Source: Dehalococcoidales bacterium (GTDB lineage Bacteria > Chloroflexota > Dehalococcoidia > Dehalococcoidales > UBA3254). Taken from it: a DNA stretch of 64,000 nucleotides. The DNA lies in contig JAFGOB010000184.1 in NCBI GenBank assembly GCA_016926695.1, positions 24,586 to 88,585 on the forward strand, written 5' to 3'. The notes beneath the pieces are model-generated. The model did not search any database and was not told the origin of the DNA. It worked only from the letters and a program-made list of their open reading frames with translations. Numbering within the stretch: the stretch's first letter is position 1; the number at the start of each line of letters is the position of its first letter. Shown in pieces: positions 44,365-53,458 of the stretch. The translations under genes and the position numbers were made by a program.

Positions 44365-45375
44365 ATGATGCATTTTCTGGATGACACAAAAGTGACCGGA
44401 CTAAGAGGACCGTTATACCTGTTTGGGGCATTTACCCTGGCAGGGACCTCCGTAATTGCCGCACAGCTTGTTTCCGGCCAACTGGGTATTTTTACCATAG
44501 CCGCGGTAAGCCTGCTTTTTAGCCTCCTCTGCCTGCTGCCGGCCTGCTCAAACCGGCTTATCAAGGCCATACGTTTTATGTCCGCCAAAGGCTGGATTAT
44601 CCTTTTCCTTCAGGCAGCCAGCGGCATCTTTCTATTCCGTATGTTTCTGCTTCAAGGCCTGTTGCGAACCACTGCCGGAGAAGCGGGAATACTGACCGGC
44701 GCCATTCCCGCCGTTACGGCCATCATGGCATGGGTCTTGTTGAAAGAACCGATAAATAAACAAGGCCTGATCGGGATTATCAGCACCGTATGCGGGGTGC
44801 TCCTGATACAGGGTATTCTGTTACCGTATAATAATTTTTCCATGGAACATTTCCTTGGCAATGCCCTGGTATTCTGCGCCGCGGTATGTGAATCCGCATT
44901 TAATGTCTTTTCACGCATCGCCAGTACCAAAGCATCCTTCCGACAGAGAGAGCCGGTGAGCCCGGTGACTCAGACAGCCATGGTTTCCCTTATTGCTTTT
45001 ATACTGTGCCTGTTTCCTTCATTTTTTGAGCATCCGATAGCATTGTTAAGTGAAATAGGCCTGAAGGAGTGGCTTTCGCTGGCCTGGTACGGGCTGGTGG
45101 TTACGGCACTGGCTTTCGTATTCTGGTATGCAGGAATAAGAAGATGCCGTGCTTTTATTGCCGCCGCATTTTCTGGAATGATGCCTTTTGTATCACTGCT
45201 GCTTTCCATTACTATACTGGGTGAGTATTGCGGATGGAGACAATGGTCAGGGTGTATTCTGGTTATTCTGGGAATGATACTGATCGCAGGGCGCAGTGCC
45301 CCGGTAAAAAAAAACCGGTATCATAGCATAATACGTACAAAAAATATAAGGAGACGAAAAGGTGTTTATTTTTGA
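44365..45375 (+). CDS. EamA/DMT-family transporter
   Basis: 336 residues with about ten hydrophobic helices arranged as two EamA repeats: the first half ends with AGEAGILTGAIPAVTAIMAWVLLKEPINKQGLIGI, the second with FIAAAFSGMMPFVSLLLSITILGEYCGWRQWSG, both hallmark end-of-repeat motifs. These are inner-membrane exporters of amino acids or metabolites. Two ATGs start the frame (ATGATG) without a strong ribosome site. It is divergent from the MocR regulator, its likely controller, and its 3' end overlaps the next gene by 14 bp, implying co-expression. Confidence 0.9.
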   Translation: MMHFLDDTKVTGLRGPLYLFGAFTLAGTSVIAAQLVSGQLGIFTIAAVSLLFSLLCLLPACSNRLIKAIRFMSAKGWIILFLQAASGIFLFRMFLLQGLLRTTAGEAGILTGAIPAVTAIMAWVLLKEPINKQGLIGIISTVCGVLLIQGILLPYNNFSMEHFLGNALVFCAAVCESAFNVFSRIASTKASFRQREPVSPVTQTAMVSLIAFILCLFPSFFEHPIALLSEIGLKEWLSLAWYGLVVTALAFVFWYAGIRRCRAFIAAAFSGMMPFVSLLLSITILGEYCGWRQWSGCILVILGMILIAGRSAPVKKNRYHSIIRTKNIRRRKGVYF

Positions 45376-46033
45376 AAACAAGCTGGAAAAGGGTCCTCAT
45401 GAATGTTCAATTGGGATCTTGATAATGCATGAAGTACTGAACGGGCCTTCTAATGAAAAGCTAAACACGATCAAACATGATATTACGGATTTTCTCAGGG
45501 ACAAATACAGCCGGACCGGCCGCAAAGAGCTGAAATCCATGCACCCCATAGACGTTTATATCGCCTACTATAAAAGATTCGGCTACTCCTATCATTTACT
45601 GCTGCAACTGGAATCAATTTTACGAGGAAAATCAATGCCGGATATTTCTTCACTGGTGAACGCGATGTTTATGGCGGAGATGAAAAACATGCTACTTACT
45701 GCCGGGCATGATCTTGATAAAATAGCTCTTCCCCTGTGTCTGAAGAGGTCATGCGGTGAAAGCTATACGGCGTTAAACGGGAGTGCCGTAACAACGATAC
45801 CGGGAGACGTTATGATCGAAGACAAGAAGGGAGTAATTTCCAGTATATTAAGGGGACCCGATGCACGGACCGGCATCGATGCCAAAACAAGCCGTGTCCT
45901 TTTTACAGTTTATGCTCCCCCCGGAATAGAGGATGAACTGATATACCGGCACATGGACGATATCGAATCATACGTTAAGGTCTTTTCAAATGGCTCTGCC
46001 ACCTGCCTGAAGAAAGTCTTCACTCCGGGTTGA
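45362..46033 (+). CDS. B3/B4 tRNA-binding domain protein (COG3382)
   Basis: 223 residues. The pattern HPIDVYIAYYKRFGYSYHLLLQLESIL, SLVNAMFMAEMKNMLLTAGHDLDKI and ISSILRGPDARTGI matches the stand-alone B3/B4 domain known from the beta subunit of phenylalanyl-tRNA synthetase, where it helps discriminate amino acids. Stand-alone versions are thought to edit or sense aminoacyl-tRNA or amino acids. The start is GTG at 45362 with AAGGAG 8 nt upstream, 14 bp inside the EamA gene, so the two are translationally coupled. With the MocR regulator and EamA exporter it forms an amino-acid-related module. Confidence 0.82.
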   Translation: MFIFENKLEKGPHECSIGILIMHEVLNGPSNEKLNTIKHDITDFLRDKYSRTGRKELKSMHPIDVYIAYYKRFGYSYHLLLQLESILRGKSMPDISSLVNAMFMAEMKNMLLTAGHDLDKIALPLCLKRSCGESYTALNGSAVTTIPGDVMIEDKKGVISSILRGPDARTGIDAKTSRVLFTVYAPPGIEDELIYRHMDDIESYVKVFSNGSATCLKKVFTPG

Positions 46034-46472
46034 ATACTGATACGAAGAAATAAAGTAACGGCTTTTGTTTTTTAATAAGAATTCAGTATGAATTTTATGG
46101 ATAGTACCGGCGTATTCTACGAAATACACAATTCCGCCAATCACAATTATGTTTCTACTCCGAAGGATGGGACTACAACTCTTGAACGTAGTAATCACTT
46201 TATAGAATTAAAGAAAAGATGCCGAACAATGTTGACAAACAGATTAGTTATATAGTAGGCTACACTAAATAATCAAATTAAGCAGGTGGAAATTAATTCT
46301 GACAAACAGTTGTCTGTATGGTAGATAACTCATATTTTTCCTGAATTTTTGTGCTCTTTATAATTTAGTTCTTTCATGTCATATCTATAATTAGAGAAAG
46401 GAAGTGGCGAGTGTAATGTGATTTTTTGACAGTCAAGGAACAAAAACAATTCTAATAACAAGGAGTGCAGAA
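46034..46472. other. Intergenic region, 439 bp, promoter region of the ABC importer
   Basis: No gene. TGACAAACAG occurs twice (46233-46242 and 46300-46309), and the second copy forms GACAA-acag-TTGTC (46301-46314). TTGACA at 46232 could be a -35 box, with no clean -10 at the right distance. These are candidate sites for control of the importer genes. Confidence 0.4.
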
Positions 46473-48137
46473 ATGAAAAACAAAAAATGGAGGGCTTTAG
46501 CTATCTCTCTGGTACTGGTGATGGCGCTGGCATTCGTGCTACCTGCCTGTTCCGGATCAGAAGAAAAACCCACCACAACTCCACCCAAAGCCCAACCAAC
46601 GCAGGCGCAACCAACACAGGCACAAGCAACTCAGGCACAACCATCTCAAGCAAAACCTACCCAGGCACAGGTACAGCCTACACAGGCACAGAAAACCTCA
46701 TCAGCAGGCGAACCACAAAGGGGCGGTACACTGAGACAGTTGACAACAGGATCCCTTTCCAATCTCGGTTACTCACCAACCATGCCGGGGCATATGGCTT
46801 CTTTTGTCTTCGGCTGTCTCGAGGGTTTCGTTCAGCATAACGGGCGTAACGGAACATTCAATCCGCAGCTTTTCACGGAATGGGAAGAAGACCCGAATGA
46901 GAAATATATCATCTTCAAGTTGAGAAAGGGAGTCAAGTACCACGACGGTACCGACTTTAATGCCGAGGGTGTTAAATGGTATCTCGATTTGAAACAAAAA
47001 GAGAGTCCCGGCTGGCTGGCAAATGTAACCTCTACAGAAGTAATCGATGACTATACCATCAAGCTGAATACAACCCATTTTGATATTGTCATGTGGGCCC
47101 AGCTTAACGAGCAGCATGCCTCACCGACGCAACTCGCCAAAGGTGTCGATGCATGCATGTTCTACCCGGTAGGTACCGGACCTCTAAAATTCGTCGAATA
47201 TAAGAGAGACCAGGTCCTGAAATACGAAAGGTTCGACGACTACTGGGGCGGACAGCCTTATCTCGATGGTATGGAATGTATTTTCATGCCTGACAGCACA
47301 GCACAGCTCGCCGCTCTTCTGGCAGGCGAAGGAGACCATATACGGGCTATCCAGTACAAAGATATTGATTTACTGAAGAAGAATGGATTCGAGCTTTTTG
47401 ATATACCGATGGTCATGTGCGGAATCATTCCAGACCAGGTAAATCCCGACTCACTCTTTCTGGATAAAAGGGTACGCGAAGCTATTGACTACGCTATCGA
47501 CAGGGAGACCATCTCCCAGGAGCTGGGATACGGCTACATGCAGCCACTTAAGACCATTTACCCGACTCCCATGCCTGGCTACGTTGACGGCATAGGCCGC
47601 GAATACAACCCGGACAAGGCCAAACAGCTTTTGGCAGAGGCAGGATTCCCCAACGGACTCGAAACTGATTTCCATGTTAGCCAGTTTGCCAATATGGACG
47701 TGATGGTCGCCGTACAGCAGTACCTGGCCGAAGTCGGCATCAATGCCCATATCAAAGAGGTAGACATGGGTACATGGACCGCCCTCCGCCGCCAGGGATG
47801 GGAAGGCTTGCTCTACATGCATGGTATTTTCCAGGCGCCTTATGAATACAACTTAAACCGTGCTTTCGGATCGGCATACGCGGATTATATCAATGCAGTA
47901 AGACCGGATGGATTCGATGATCTGCTGCAACAAACTGTTAAGACAGTGGATATTGAAGCACGGAAACCAATGGCGGAGCAAATGCAGCGCATGGCAACCG
48001 ATAACGCCATGTATATCCCCCTGGTAACCTATTCCCAGATCGACGCGGTAACGCCCAGACTTCACGATCATGGAATGTACGAGGTACACGGGACTCTATG
48101 CTGGTTCCCGGATAAAGCCTGGTTCAGCGAAAAATAA
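46473..48137 (+). CDS. Oligopeptide-type ABC importer substrate-binding lipoprotein 1
   Basis: 554 residues of the SBP_bac_5 family (DppA/OppA/NikA). A lipoprotein signal ends in LPAC with lipidated Cys26. Residues about 33-72 are a low-complexity linker built on repeated (P/A)TQAQ units. The family core follows: FKLRKGVKYHDGTDFNAEGVKWYLD and VGTGPLKFVEYKRDQVLKYERFDDYWGG. The protein sits on the outer face of the membrane and delivers a ligand to the permeases encoded next. An AACAAGGAG site precedes the ATG. The ligand is not predictable: family members bind peptides, nickel, sugars or small aromatic acids. Confidence 0.94.
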   Translation: MKNKKWRALAISLVLVMALAFVLPACSGSEEKPTTTPPKAQPTQAQPTQAQATQAQPSQAKPTQAQVQPTQAQKTSSAGEPQRGGTLRQLTTGSLSNLGYSPTMPGHMASFVFGCLEGFVQHNGRNGTFNPQLFTEWEEDPNEKYIIFKLRKGVKYHDGTDFNAEGVKWYLDLKQKESPGWLANVTSTEVIDDYTIKLNTTHFDIVMWAQLNEQHASPTQLAKGVDACMFYPVGTGPLKFVEYKRDQVLKYERFDDYWGGQPYLDGMECIFMPDSTAQLAALLAGEGDHIRAIQYKDIDLLKKNGFELFDIPMVMCGIIPDQVNPDSLFLDKRVREAIDYAIDRETISQELGYGYMQPLKTIYPTPMPGYVDGIGREYNPDKAKQLLAEAGFPNGLETDFHVSQFANMDVMVAVQQYLAEVGINAHIKEVDMGTWTALRRQGWEGLLYMHGIFQAPYEYNLNRAFGSAYADYINAVRPDGFDDLLQQTVKTVDIEARKPMAEQMQRMATDNAMYIPLVTYSQIDAVTPRLHDHGMYEVHGTLCWFPDKAWFSEK

Positions 48138-48190
48138 AGCCACAAGGGAAAGATAGTACTTTCTCATTACCCGGTCCCAAAAATATACGG

Positions 48191-48231
48191 GTGCCTGCCG
48201 AAGATGGCTTCTATGCCGGTTCGGCAGGCAC
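48191..48231 (+). terminator. Hairpin between binding-protein and permease genes
   Basis: GTGCCTGCCGA (48191-48201) and TCGGCAGGCAC (48221-48231) are perfect 11-bp arms around a 19-nt loop. There is no T run, so it is probably a partial terminator or mRNA-stabilising stem giving more binding protein than permease. Confidence 0.6.
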
Positions 48232-48276
48232 ACTGAAATGAAAGTAATACTTGATTATTTTCTTTAGAGGTTAATA

Positions 48277-49233
48277 ATGACGGCATATATCGTTCGCCGG
48301 TTGATATATGGTATTATAGTCTTTCTCGTTGTCACCATACTCGTATTTCTGGCTATGCGGCTTCTTCCCGGAGACCCTATCCTGATTTACGTGGTAGAGC
48401 AGGACCTGCAAAATGCTACCCCGGAAGTAATGGACCAGCTCAGGGCCGAGTTCGGGTTGGATAAACCCATCCCGGTCCAGTACATCAACTGGCTTGGCAA
48501 TCTGTTCCGTGGAGACCTCGGAGATTCAATACATTTTAATGAGCCTGTCAGCAAGCTGATAGCCGAACGTCTGCCGGTAAGTCTTTATATAGCTGTACTG
48601 TCTTTTTTGTTGGCCAGTATTTTCGGAGTAACGTTCGGAGTGATAGCGGGGTTGCGCAGAAACACCAAAACGGATACGACTGTTACCTCACTCGCCAATT
48701 TCGGAATATCTCTCCCCCATTTCTGGCTGGCTATACTGTTGATTTTCGTATTCGGAGTCTGGCTTGGCTGGCTGCCGACCCAGGGATTTGTTTCGCCTTT
48801 CGAAGACTTAGGGGAGAGTATTAAAAAGGTGATCATGCCGGTGTTTGTTATCTCTGCCTGGGCCATGGCTTTTTTTGCCCGGCAGGCACGTTCAAGTATA
48901 CTTGAAATTGTCCATCAGGACTACATTCGTACAGCCTGGGCCAAGGGGCTAAACGAAAAGGCCGTAATAATCAGGCATGCCTTGAAGAATGCCTTTATCC
49001 CTATAATCACGGTAATGGGTATGTCTTTTGTAATGATGGTTTCCGGGCAGGTGGTTATTGAGAACGTGTTCAGTATTCCAGGTATTGGACGGTTAATAGT
49101 TGCGGCTATTTTTGCCCAGGACTACGCTATCGTTCAGGGTTGCGTAATGATAATTGCAGTTCTGGTAATATTGGCAAATTTAATTGTCGATGTTTCCTAT
49201 GGTTGGTTCGACCCCAGAATAAGGTACAATTAA
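48277..49233 (+). CDS. ABC importer permease (DppB-like) 1
   Basis: 318 residues with six transmembrane helices and the classical DppB layout: an N-terminal helix (IVFLVVTILVFLAMRLLPGDP), a long outer loop and the EAA motif GLNEKAVIIRHALKNAFIPIITVMG near 228-252 that contacts the ATPase. C-terminal SYGWFDPRIRY is family-typical. GAGG lies about 8 nt upstream. It forms the membrane channel together with the DppC-like protein encoded 15 bp later. No ATPase gene follows. Confidence 0.95.
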   Translation: MTAYIVRRLIYGIIVFLVVTILVFLAMRLLPGDPILIYVVEQDLQNATPEVMDQLRAEFGLDKPIPVQYINWLGNLFRGDLGDSIHFNEPVSKLIAERLPVSLYIAVLSFLLASIFGVTFGVIAGLRRNTKTDTTVTSLANFGISLPHFWLAILLIFVFGVWLGWLPTQGFVSPFEDLGESIKKVIMPVFVISAWAMAFFARQARSSILEIVHQDYIRTAWAKGLNEKAVIIRHALKNAFIPIITVMGMSFVMMVSGQVVIENVFSIPGIGRLIVAAIFAQDYAIVQGCVMIIAVLVILANLIVDVSYGWFDPRIRYN

Positions 49234-49248
49234 GGAGCTTCTATAACC

Positions 49249-50145
49249 ATGACAACAAACGAGACAGATTCGGGAGAATTCCTGGAAGCACCTTCCCGGT
49301 CAAGCGGATTCAGGCGCTTTTTCAAGGTATTCCTGTCACGCAAAATAGTTCTTATCAGTTTTATTGTAATAGTCTTACTCGTGATAGTCGCCATATTTGC
49401 GCCCCTGATTGCACCTCATGATCCCTATAAACAGGTCCTCTCTGCCAGGCTGGAGGGACCAAGCTCGACATATCTCCTCGGTACCGACTACCTGGGCAGA
49501 GACCTCTTGAGCCGCATGATCTATGGCTCACGGACCGCGCTGCTGGTAGGTATTATTGCAACTGGAATCGCCGCAACTTTCGGTACTATTCTGGGAACGC
49601 TGGCCGGGTATTTCGGCGGTTGGGTACACGCGGTTATCATGCGTTTTGTTGATGCCCTCATGTCTATTCCCATGATAGTTGTAGCTCTAATTCTAAGCGT
49701 GTTATTAGGAAGTGGACTGGGCAATATTATGATCGCGGTCGGCATCAGTATGTCGGCTTCATATGCCAGGGTTATTTGCGGCCTGGTCATGAGTATCAGG
49801 CAAAACGACTATATTCTGGCGTCTGCGGCCGGCGGGGCCAGTAATATGCGTATCATGTTGCGTCACTGTCTGCCCAATAGCTTCCCGCCTTTCATGGTGT
49901 TAATCACCATCAATATGGGAGGCGCTATCATGATCGAAGCCGCCCTTAGCTACCTCGGCCTGGGCATTGAACCACCGGGCGCTGCCTGGGGAGCCATGGT
50001 ACAGGAAGGCTATGGATATCTTATTATTCATCCGACGCTTGCCCTGGTCCCCGGAGTGGCAATCGCTGTGGTGGTATACGCCCTGAACATGATAGGCGAC
50101 GGTTTGAGAGACGCTCTTGATCCCAGACTGAGAGGCTATGTCTAA
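49249..50145 (+). CDS. ABC importer permease (DppC-like) 1
   Basis: 298 residues. An N-terminal cytoplasmic tail (about 1-28) is followed by a first helix and the OppC-type APHDPYKQVLSARLEGPSSTYLLGTDYLGRDLLSR, with six helices overall and the EAA motif ASAAGGASNMRIMLRHCLPNSF. The C-terminus NMIGDGLRDALDPRLRG is diagnostic. AAGGAG precedes the ATG. It pairs with the preceding DppB-like permease and ends the operon; the next gene is convergent. ATP-binding partners must be supplied from elsewhere. Confidence 0.95.
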   Translation: MTTNETDSGEFLEAPSRSSGFRRFFKVFLSRKIVLISFIVIVLLVIVAIFAPLIAPHDPYKQVLSARLEGPSSTYLLGTDYLGRDLLSRMIYGSRTALLVGIIATGIAATFGTILGTLAGYFGGWVHAVIMRFVDALMSIPMIVVALILSVLLGSGLGNIMIAVGISMSASYARVICGLVMSIRQNDYILASAAGGASNMRIMLRHCLPNSFPPFMVLITINMGGAIMIEAALSYLGLGIEPPGAAWGAMVQEGYGYLIIHPTLALVPGVAIAVVVYALNMIGDGLRDALDPRLRGYV

Positions 50146-50246
50146 ATATATTCTCACAGAAGCGGGATTTCGCTCCCTTCAACCAGCCGCTTTACCCTTT
50201 AACCAGAGCGGTTCGTAATTACAACATAGTTTGGCCTGTTACACTA

Positions 50247-51098
50247 TCAGGTATAAAAAGAGAGTCCGGTCATCAGTCCGGTGGAACAAAGGGATGTAGG
50301 CGTATATTCAGACTTAAAAAGCTCACAGCAGTTGAACCGGGAGAGGAACTGTTTTTCCAGATCTTCCGCCTCCTGAACATTCTCAGAATACTGTATAATG
50401 GCATGCACCTGTTTACCGGGTTCGATAAGGCTCCCGGCCAGTTCAAGCAATTTATCCAGTGCCTGCTGTGCTGCCGCGTGAGTGATGATTCGGAAAAGCC
50501 CGCTGTTGTCGATCATACCACCGATGGGTCTGGACCCGGCTTTGTCCTCGTTTTGAGCGGTCCTGGAGACTTCACCCAACCTCATCAAATATTTCGCTGT
50601 CTCCAGGACAGAAAGATATTTAACGCGAGGTATCAATTCCTGCACCAGTTCAACGATTCCCGGTAGACTTTTTCCTTCTCTGGCAGCCCGGGCCGCTTCC
50701 AGCGCCAGCAGTCCCTGGGCTCCGGCGCCGTTTTTACTGTCTATCAGTTCTATTTTGATATCAGGATGGTCATATAAAAACATCTGCCGGGCCATTTTGG
50801 CATTTTCAAAGGTAGCAGTTATTGCTTTAGAAACACTGATATAGACCATGCTGTCGGTGATCCGGGACAATGATTCATAGATCCTCAGAAAATGTCCCGG
50901 TGAAGGGGCATTAGTCCCGCTGGACACGTTCATTTTCTTCAACATCGGATAAAACTTGGCCGGCGTAATATCTACCATATCCCAGTATCCCTTTCCATCG
51001 ATAGTTACTCCCATGGGCGCCACGCGGATATCATATTCCCGGACCAACTCCTGCGGTAGCCCATGGATGCTATCGGTAATCACTCCCGGTATGGACAC
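50247..51098 (-). CDS. DegV-family fatty-acid-binding protein (FakB-like)
   Basis: 283 residues. The DegV fold is shown by VITDSIHGLPQELVREYDIRVAPM, the substrate-loop motif VSSGTNAPSPGHFLRIYE (the family's TSQPS-type loop altered to TNAPSPG), the middle ISVSKAITATFENA and C-terminal GLMTGLSFYT. FakB proteins hold a fatty acid while the kinase FakA phosphorylates it. No FakA is in the window. The start is GTG at 51098 with GAAGGAG 7 nt upstream. It lies 41 bp downstream of plsX on the same strand, so acyl-phosphate handling is a shared theme. Confidence 0.88.
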   Translation of the reverse strand: MSIPGVITDSIHGLPQELVREYDIRVAPMGVTIDGKGYWDMVDITPAKFYPMLKKMNVSSGTNAPSPGHFLRIYESLSRITDSMVYISVSKAITATFENAKMARQMFLYDHPDIKIELIDSKNGAGAQGLLALEAARAAREGKSLPGIVELVQELIPRVKYLSVLETAKYLMRLGEVSRTAQNEDKAGSRPIGGMIDNSGLFRIITHAAAQQALDKLLELAGSLIEPGKQVHAIIQYSENVQEAEDLEKQFLSRFNCCELFKSEYTPTSLCSTGLMTGLSFYT

Positions 51099-51139
51099 AT
51101 CTGACTCCTTCGGTTTACTTTCATCCCTCTCTATCGAAG

Positions 51140-52165
51140 CTAATTCAGGCCGGTACCTGCCAGTTTGATATTATTTTTAACCCTGGCAAATTCTTCTTTA
51201 AGAGCGCCTAACACATCCATTTCAACGAACCTTTTTATCTCACCGATAGTGTTGGCAACCTGGGGATATTGTGACCGGCCGTGGGCCTTGAAGACGACTC
51301 CGTTTACTGCCCACAGCGGACCTCCTCCCTGAGTATCCGCCGGTACAGTTAACCTGAGCAATTTTTCAGAGAGTGCATTTATTTTATCTTCAGGCAAGTG
51401 CCCTTTCAGCTCTTCCCTCAGCCAGGTGCTGATAGCAGTCCCCAGTCCTTCGGTATATTTCACCACGACATTCCCGATTGAGGCATCACAGACTACCACG
51501 TTTGCTTTTCCGGCGGCTATATCATTTCCCTCTACGTTGCCGATGAAATTCAGACCGCTTTGCTTCAATAAGGGATAGGCCTCCCGGGTGACGGCATTGC
51601 CTTTACCTTCTTCGGCCCCCACGCTGACCAGTCCGACCGTAGGGTCAGGAATACCCATCAGCTTTTTGGCATATATTACGCCGATAACCGCAAAGTCGAT
51701 ATATTGCTCGGGCCTGGCATCGATATTGCCCCCCATATCCATAAGGACCATTTTCGGGATCAGACCGCAAAACTGCCCGCCGACAATCGGCCGCGCAATT
51801 CCTTCCAGAGTCCCCAGATACATCAGGGCAGAAGTCAGTACTCCTCCGGTGGGACCGACGCCCAATACCGCCTGTGCGCGTCCTTCCCTGACAAGCCTGG
51901 TAGCCAGAGCAATCGAGGCATTCCGTTTGGTGCGTAAGGCGTAAGCCGGCGGCTCACCCTCAATCAGGTATTCGTCCGTATGAACAATCTCAATATCCAG
52001 ACCGGCGGTGTCATGCTTAGCCAGTTCCTCTTCAATCCTTGTCCGTGGTCCAACCAGTATAATCCCTGTATTATGCTCCCTGGCCCCCATAACCGAGCCT
52101 TTGATTATATCTCCGGGTGCATAATCTCCACCCATGGCATCTACCGATATTTTTATTTCCGCCAT
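51140..52165 (-). CDS. plsX: PlsX-like acyl phosphate transacylase
   Basis: 341 residues. The family start SVDAMGGDYAPGDIIKGSVMGAR, RTKRNASIALATRLVREGRAQAVLGVGPTGG and the C-terminal region match PlsX, which makes acyl-phosphate from acyl-ACP for phosphatidic acid synthesis. The glycine-reductase proteins GrdC/GrdD are distant relatives, but the N-terminal signature favours PlsX. GAGG is upstream of the ATG. It follows an HgdB-like gene and precedes DegV, an unusual place for plsX, which is usually next to fabH/acpP; a specialised paralog is possible. Confidence 0.82.
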   Translation of the reverse strand: MAEIKISVDAMGGDYAPGDIIKGSVMGAREHNTGIILVGPRTRIEEELAKHDTAGLDIEIVHTDEYLIEGEPPAYALRTKRNASIALATRLVREGRAQAVLGVGPTGGVLTSALMYLGTLEGIARPIVGGQFCGLIPKMVLMDMGGNIDARPEQYIDFAVIGVIYAKKLMGIPDPTVGLVSVGAEEGKGNAVTREAYPLLKQSGLNFIGNVEGNDIAAGKANVVVCDASIGNVVVKYTEGLGTAISTWLREELKGHLPEDKINALSEKLLRLTVPADTQGGGPLWAVNGVVFKAHGRSQYPQVANTIGEIKRFVEMDVLGALKEEFARVKNNIKLAGTGLN

Positions 52166-52204
52166 TCTAAAACCTCACGATAAATAGTATTTTTTAGTTT
52201 TTAC

Positions 52205-53458
52205 TCAGCGGTCTTCCAGGAGTTCAAAAAATTGTTCCAGCTTGTCACAAACTTCATCTTCACTGGTAACCGTCCTGTCCACCAGATCGCAATCAATATT
52301 CAGCAAGGGTACATCCAGCTCATCCAGGACATCTTTAAAGATTTTATAGGTGGGCCCCATCTGCCTGCATCCCAGATGGGTGAAGTTGACGGCTCCATCT
52401 ATTTTGAATTTTTCAACCGCACTTCTCACCGGCTGGATGGCCTTTTCTCCAAAGGGACCGAATACGCGCATGGCCGGGGCTACCATCCATTTCCGGGTGA
52501 TGCTCTCCAGCGGCTTCTCCGGATCGAAACAGACATCCGGGCCCCAATCACACAGGTTCGGGTAACACACTATGGCCGCCCCGTGGTCGGATAAAACCTT
52601 GTCAACATCGCCCTGTAAATGCCACGGAGGGATCATCAGTCCCATCAGCCGGAAGCGTTCGGGGTTGACGAACCCTTCGCCCCTGCCCGCCATATCCTCT
52701 ATTTCCGCGTACAGAGAATCCAGATACTGTGTCAGTTCTGGCTTTCCCGCGAACATATAGTCCACCGCCAGGAATTTAAGAAAGTCCTGCGGCGGAAAAG
52801 GCGAAGGCACATGTTTACATAGTTCATTTATTTTTCTTATGGTTTGTATTTGCTTGTTGACCTCGATAATGCTGGCAGAAAGCTTGTTCCTGTCCAGTTT
52901 ATGCCCGGAAACCTTTTCCAGAAAAGAAACCATATCCCGCAGCTCGCGCATGACATAGTCCCGGCTGGCGGCATTTTCATGGTAAGGATAGTCAAAATAA
53001 AACCCGGGACAGTGGTTTATCTCCATGACCAGTTCGCCGCTCTTCGGGCAATTGTCACATTGCAGATTGCTGCAAACTACCGCATTTACCGGTGGCAAAG
53101 CACTCATTTTTAAAATGCCTCCAATAAGGCGGTGCGCGGAACAGATCTCCGGGGCCAGACCCATCTCGGCTGCCGCTGTCAACACCTCGCTGCAATTGCT
53201 CTTGAACATACTCATCATATAGCCGGCAAACTCGAGGTGCAGCGGGGTAATATCCATAGCGTCAAATATTTCCACCGGAAGGAACATGGTATGCGCCACG
53301 ACGAAATAACCGTTCCCGCGGGCATCCCGCACACGGCAATAATAATCATGCATCATCTTAAAATACTGCATGTGGCTCTTGCCGTGGTAAAGCCGGGATA
53401 GAAAGCTGGTAGATTTGATCAGATGATTGATAGTAACCTGGTCAGCAGTGTTTATCAT
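52205..53458 (-). CDS. 2-Hydroxyacyl-CoA dehydratase/benzoyl-CoA reductase-type subunit (HgdB family) 1
   Basis: 417 residues. Cysteines expected to hold the [4Fe-4S] cluster lie in the N-terminal half (NCSEVL, EICSAHR, CSNLQCDNCPK), and the C-terminal half has FTHLGCRQMGPTYKIFKDVLDELDVPLLNIDCD followed by the closing EQFFELLEDR. This is the D-component family that performs radical dehydration of 2-hydroxyacyl-CoA or Birch-type reduction of benzoyl-CoA, normally as a heterodimer with a similar subunit plus an ATP-dependent activator (HgdC). Here it is single with plsX and DegV; no partner or activator is adjacent. GAGG precedes the ATG. Confidence 0.85.
   Translation of the reverse strand: MINTADQVTINHLIKSTSFLSRLYHGKSHMQYFKMMHDYYCRVRDARGNGYFVVAHTMFLPVEIFDAMDITPLHLEFAGYMMSMFKSNCSEVLTAAAEMGLAPEICSAHRLIGGILKMSALPPVNAVVCSNLQCDNCPKSGELVMEINHCPGFYFDYPYHENAASRDYVMRELRDMVSFLEKVSGHKLDRNKLSASIIEVNKQIQTIRKINELCKHVPSPFPPQDFLKFLAVDYMFAGKPELTQYLDSLYAEIEDMAGRGEGFVNPERFRLMGLMIPPWHLQGDVDKVLSDHGAAIVCYPNLCDWGPDVCFDPEKPLESITRKWMVAPAMRVFGPFGEKAIQPVRSAVEKFKIDGAVNFTHLGCRQMGPTYKIFKDVLDELDVPLLNIDCDLVDRTVTSEDEVCDKLEQFFELLEDR

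Noticed and set aside
46590..46710. Tandem repeat resembling a CRISPR or minisatellite array
   Set aside because: The period is irregular and in frame; it encodes the (P/A)TQAQ linker of the binding lipoprotein, with no spacers.
51140..52165. Glycine-reductase GrdC/GrdD-like identity for the PlsX protein
   Set aside because: The SVDAMGGDYAP start and lack of Grd neighbours favour PlsX; the distant fold similarity is shared by both.
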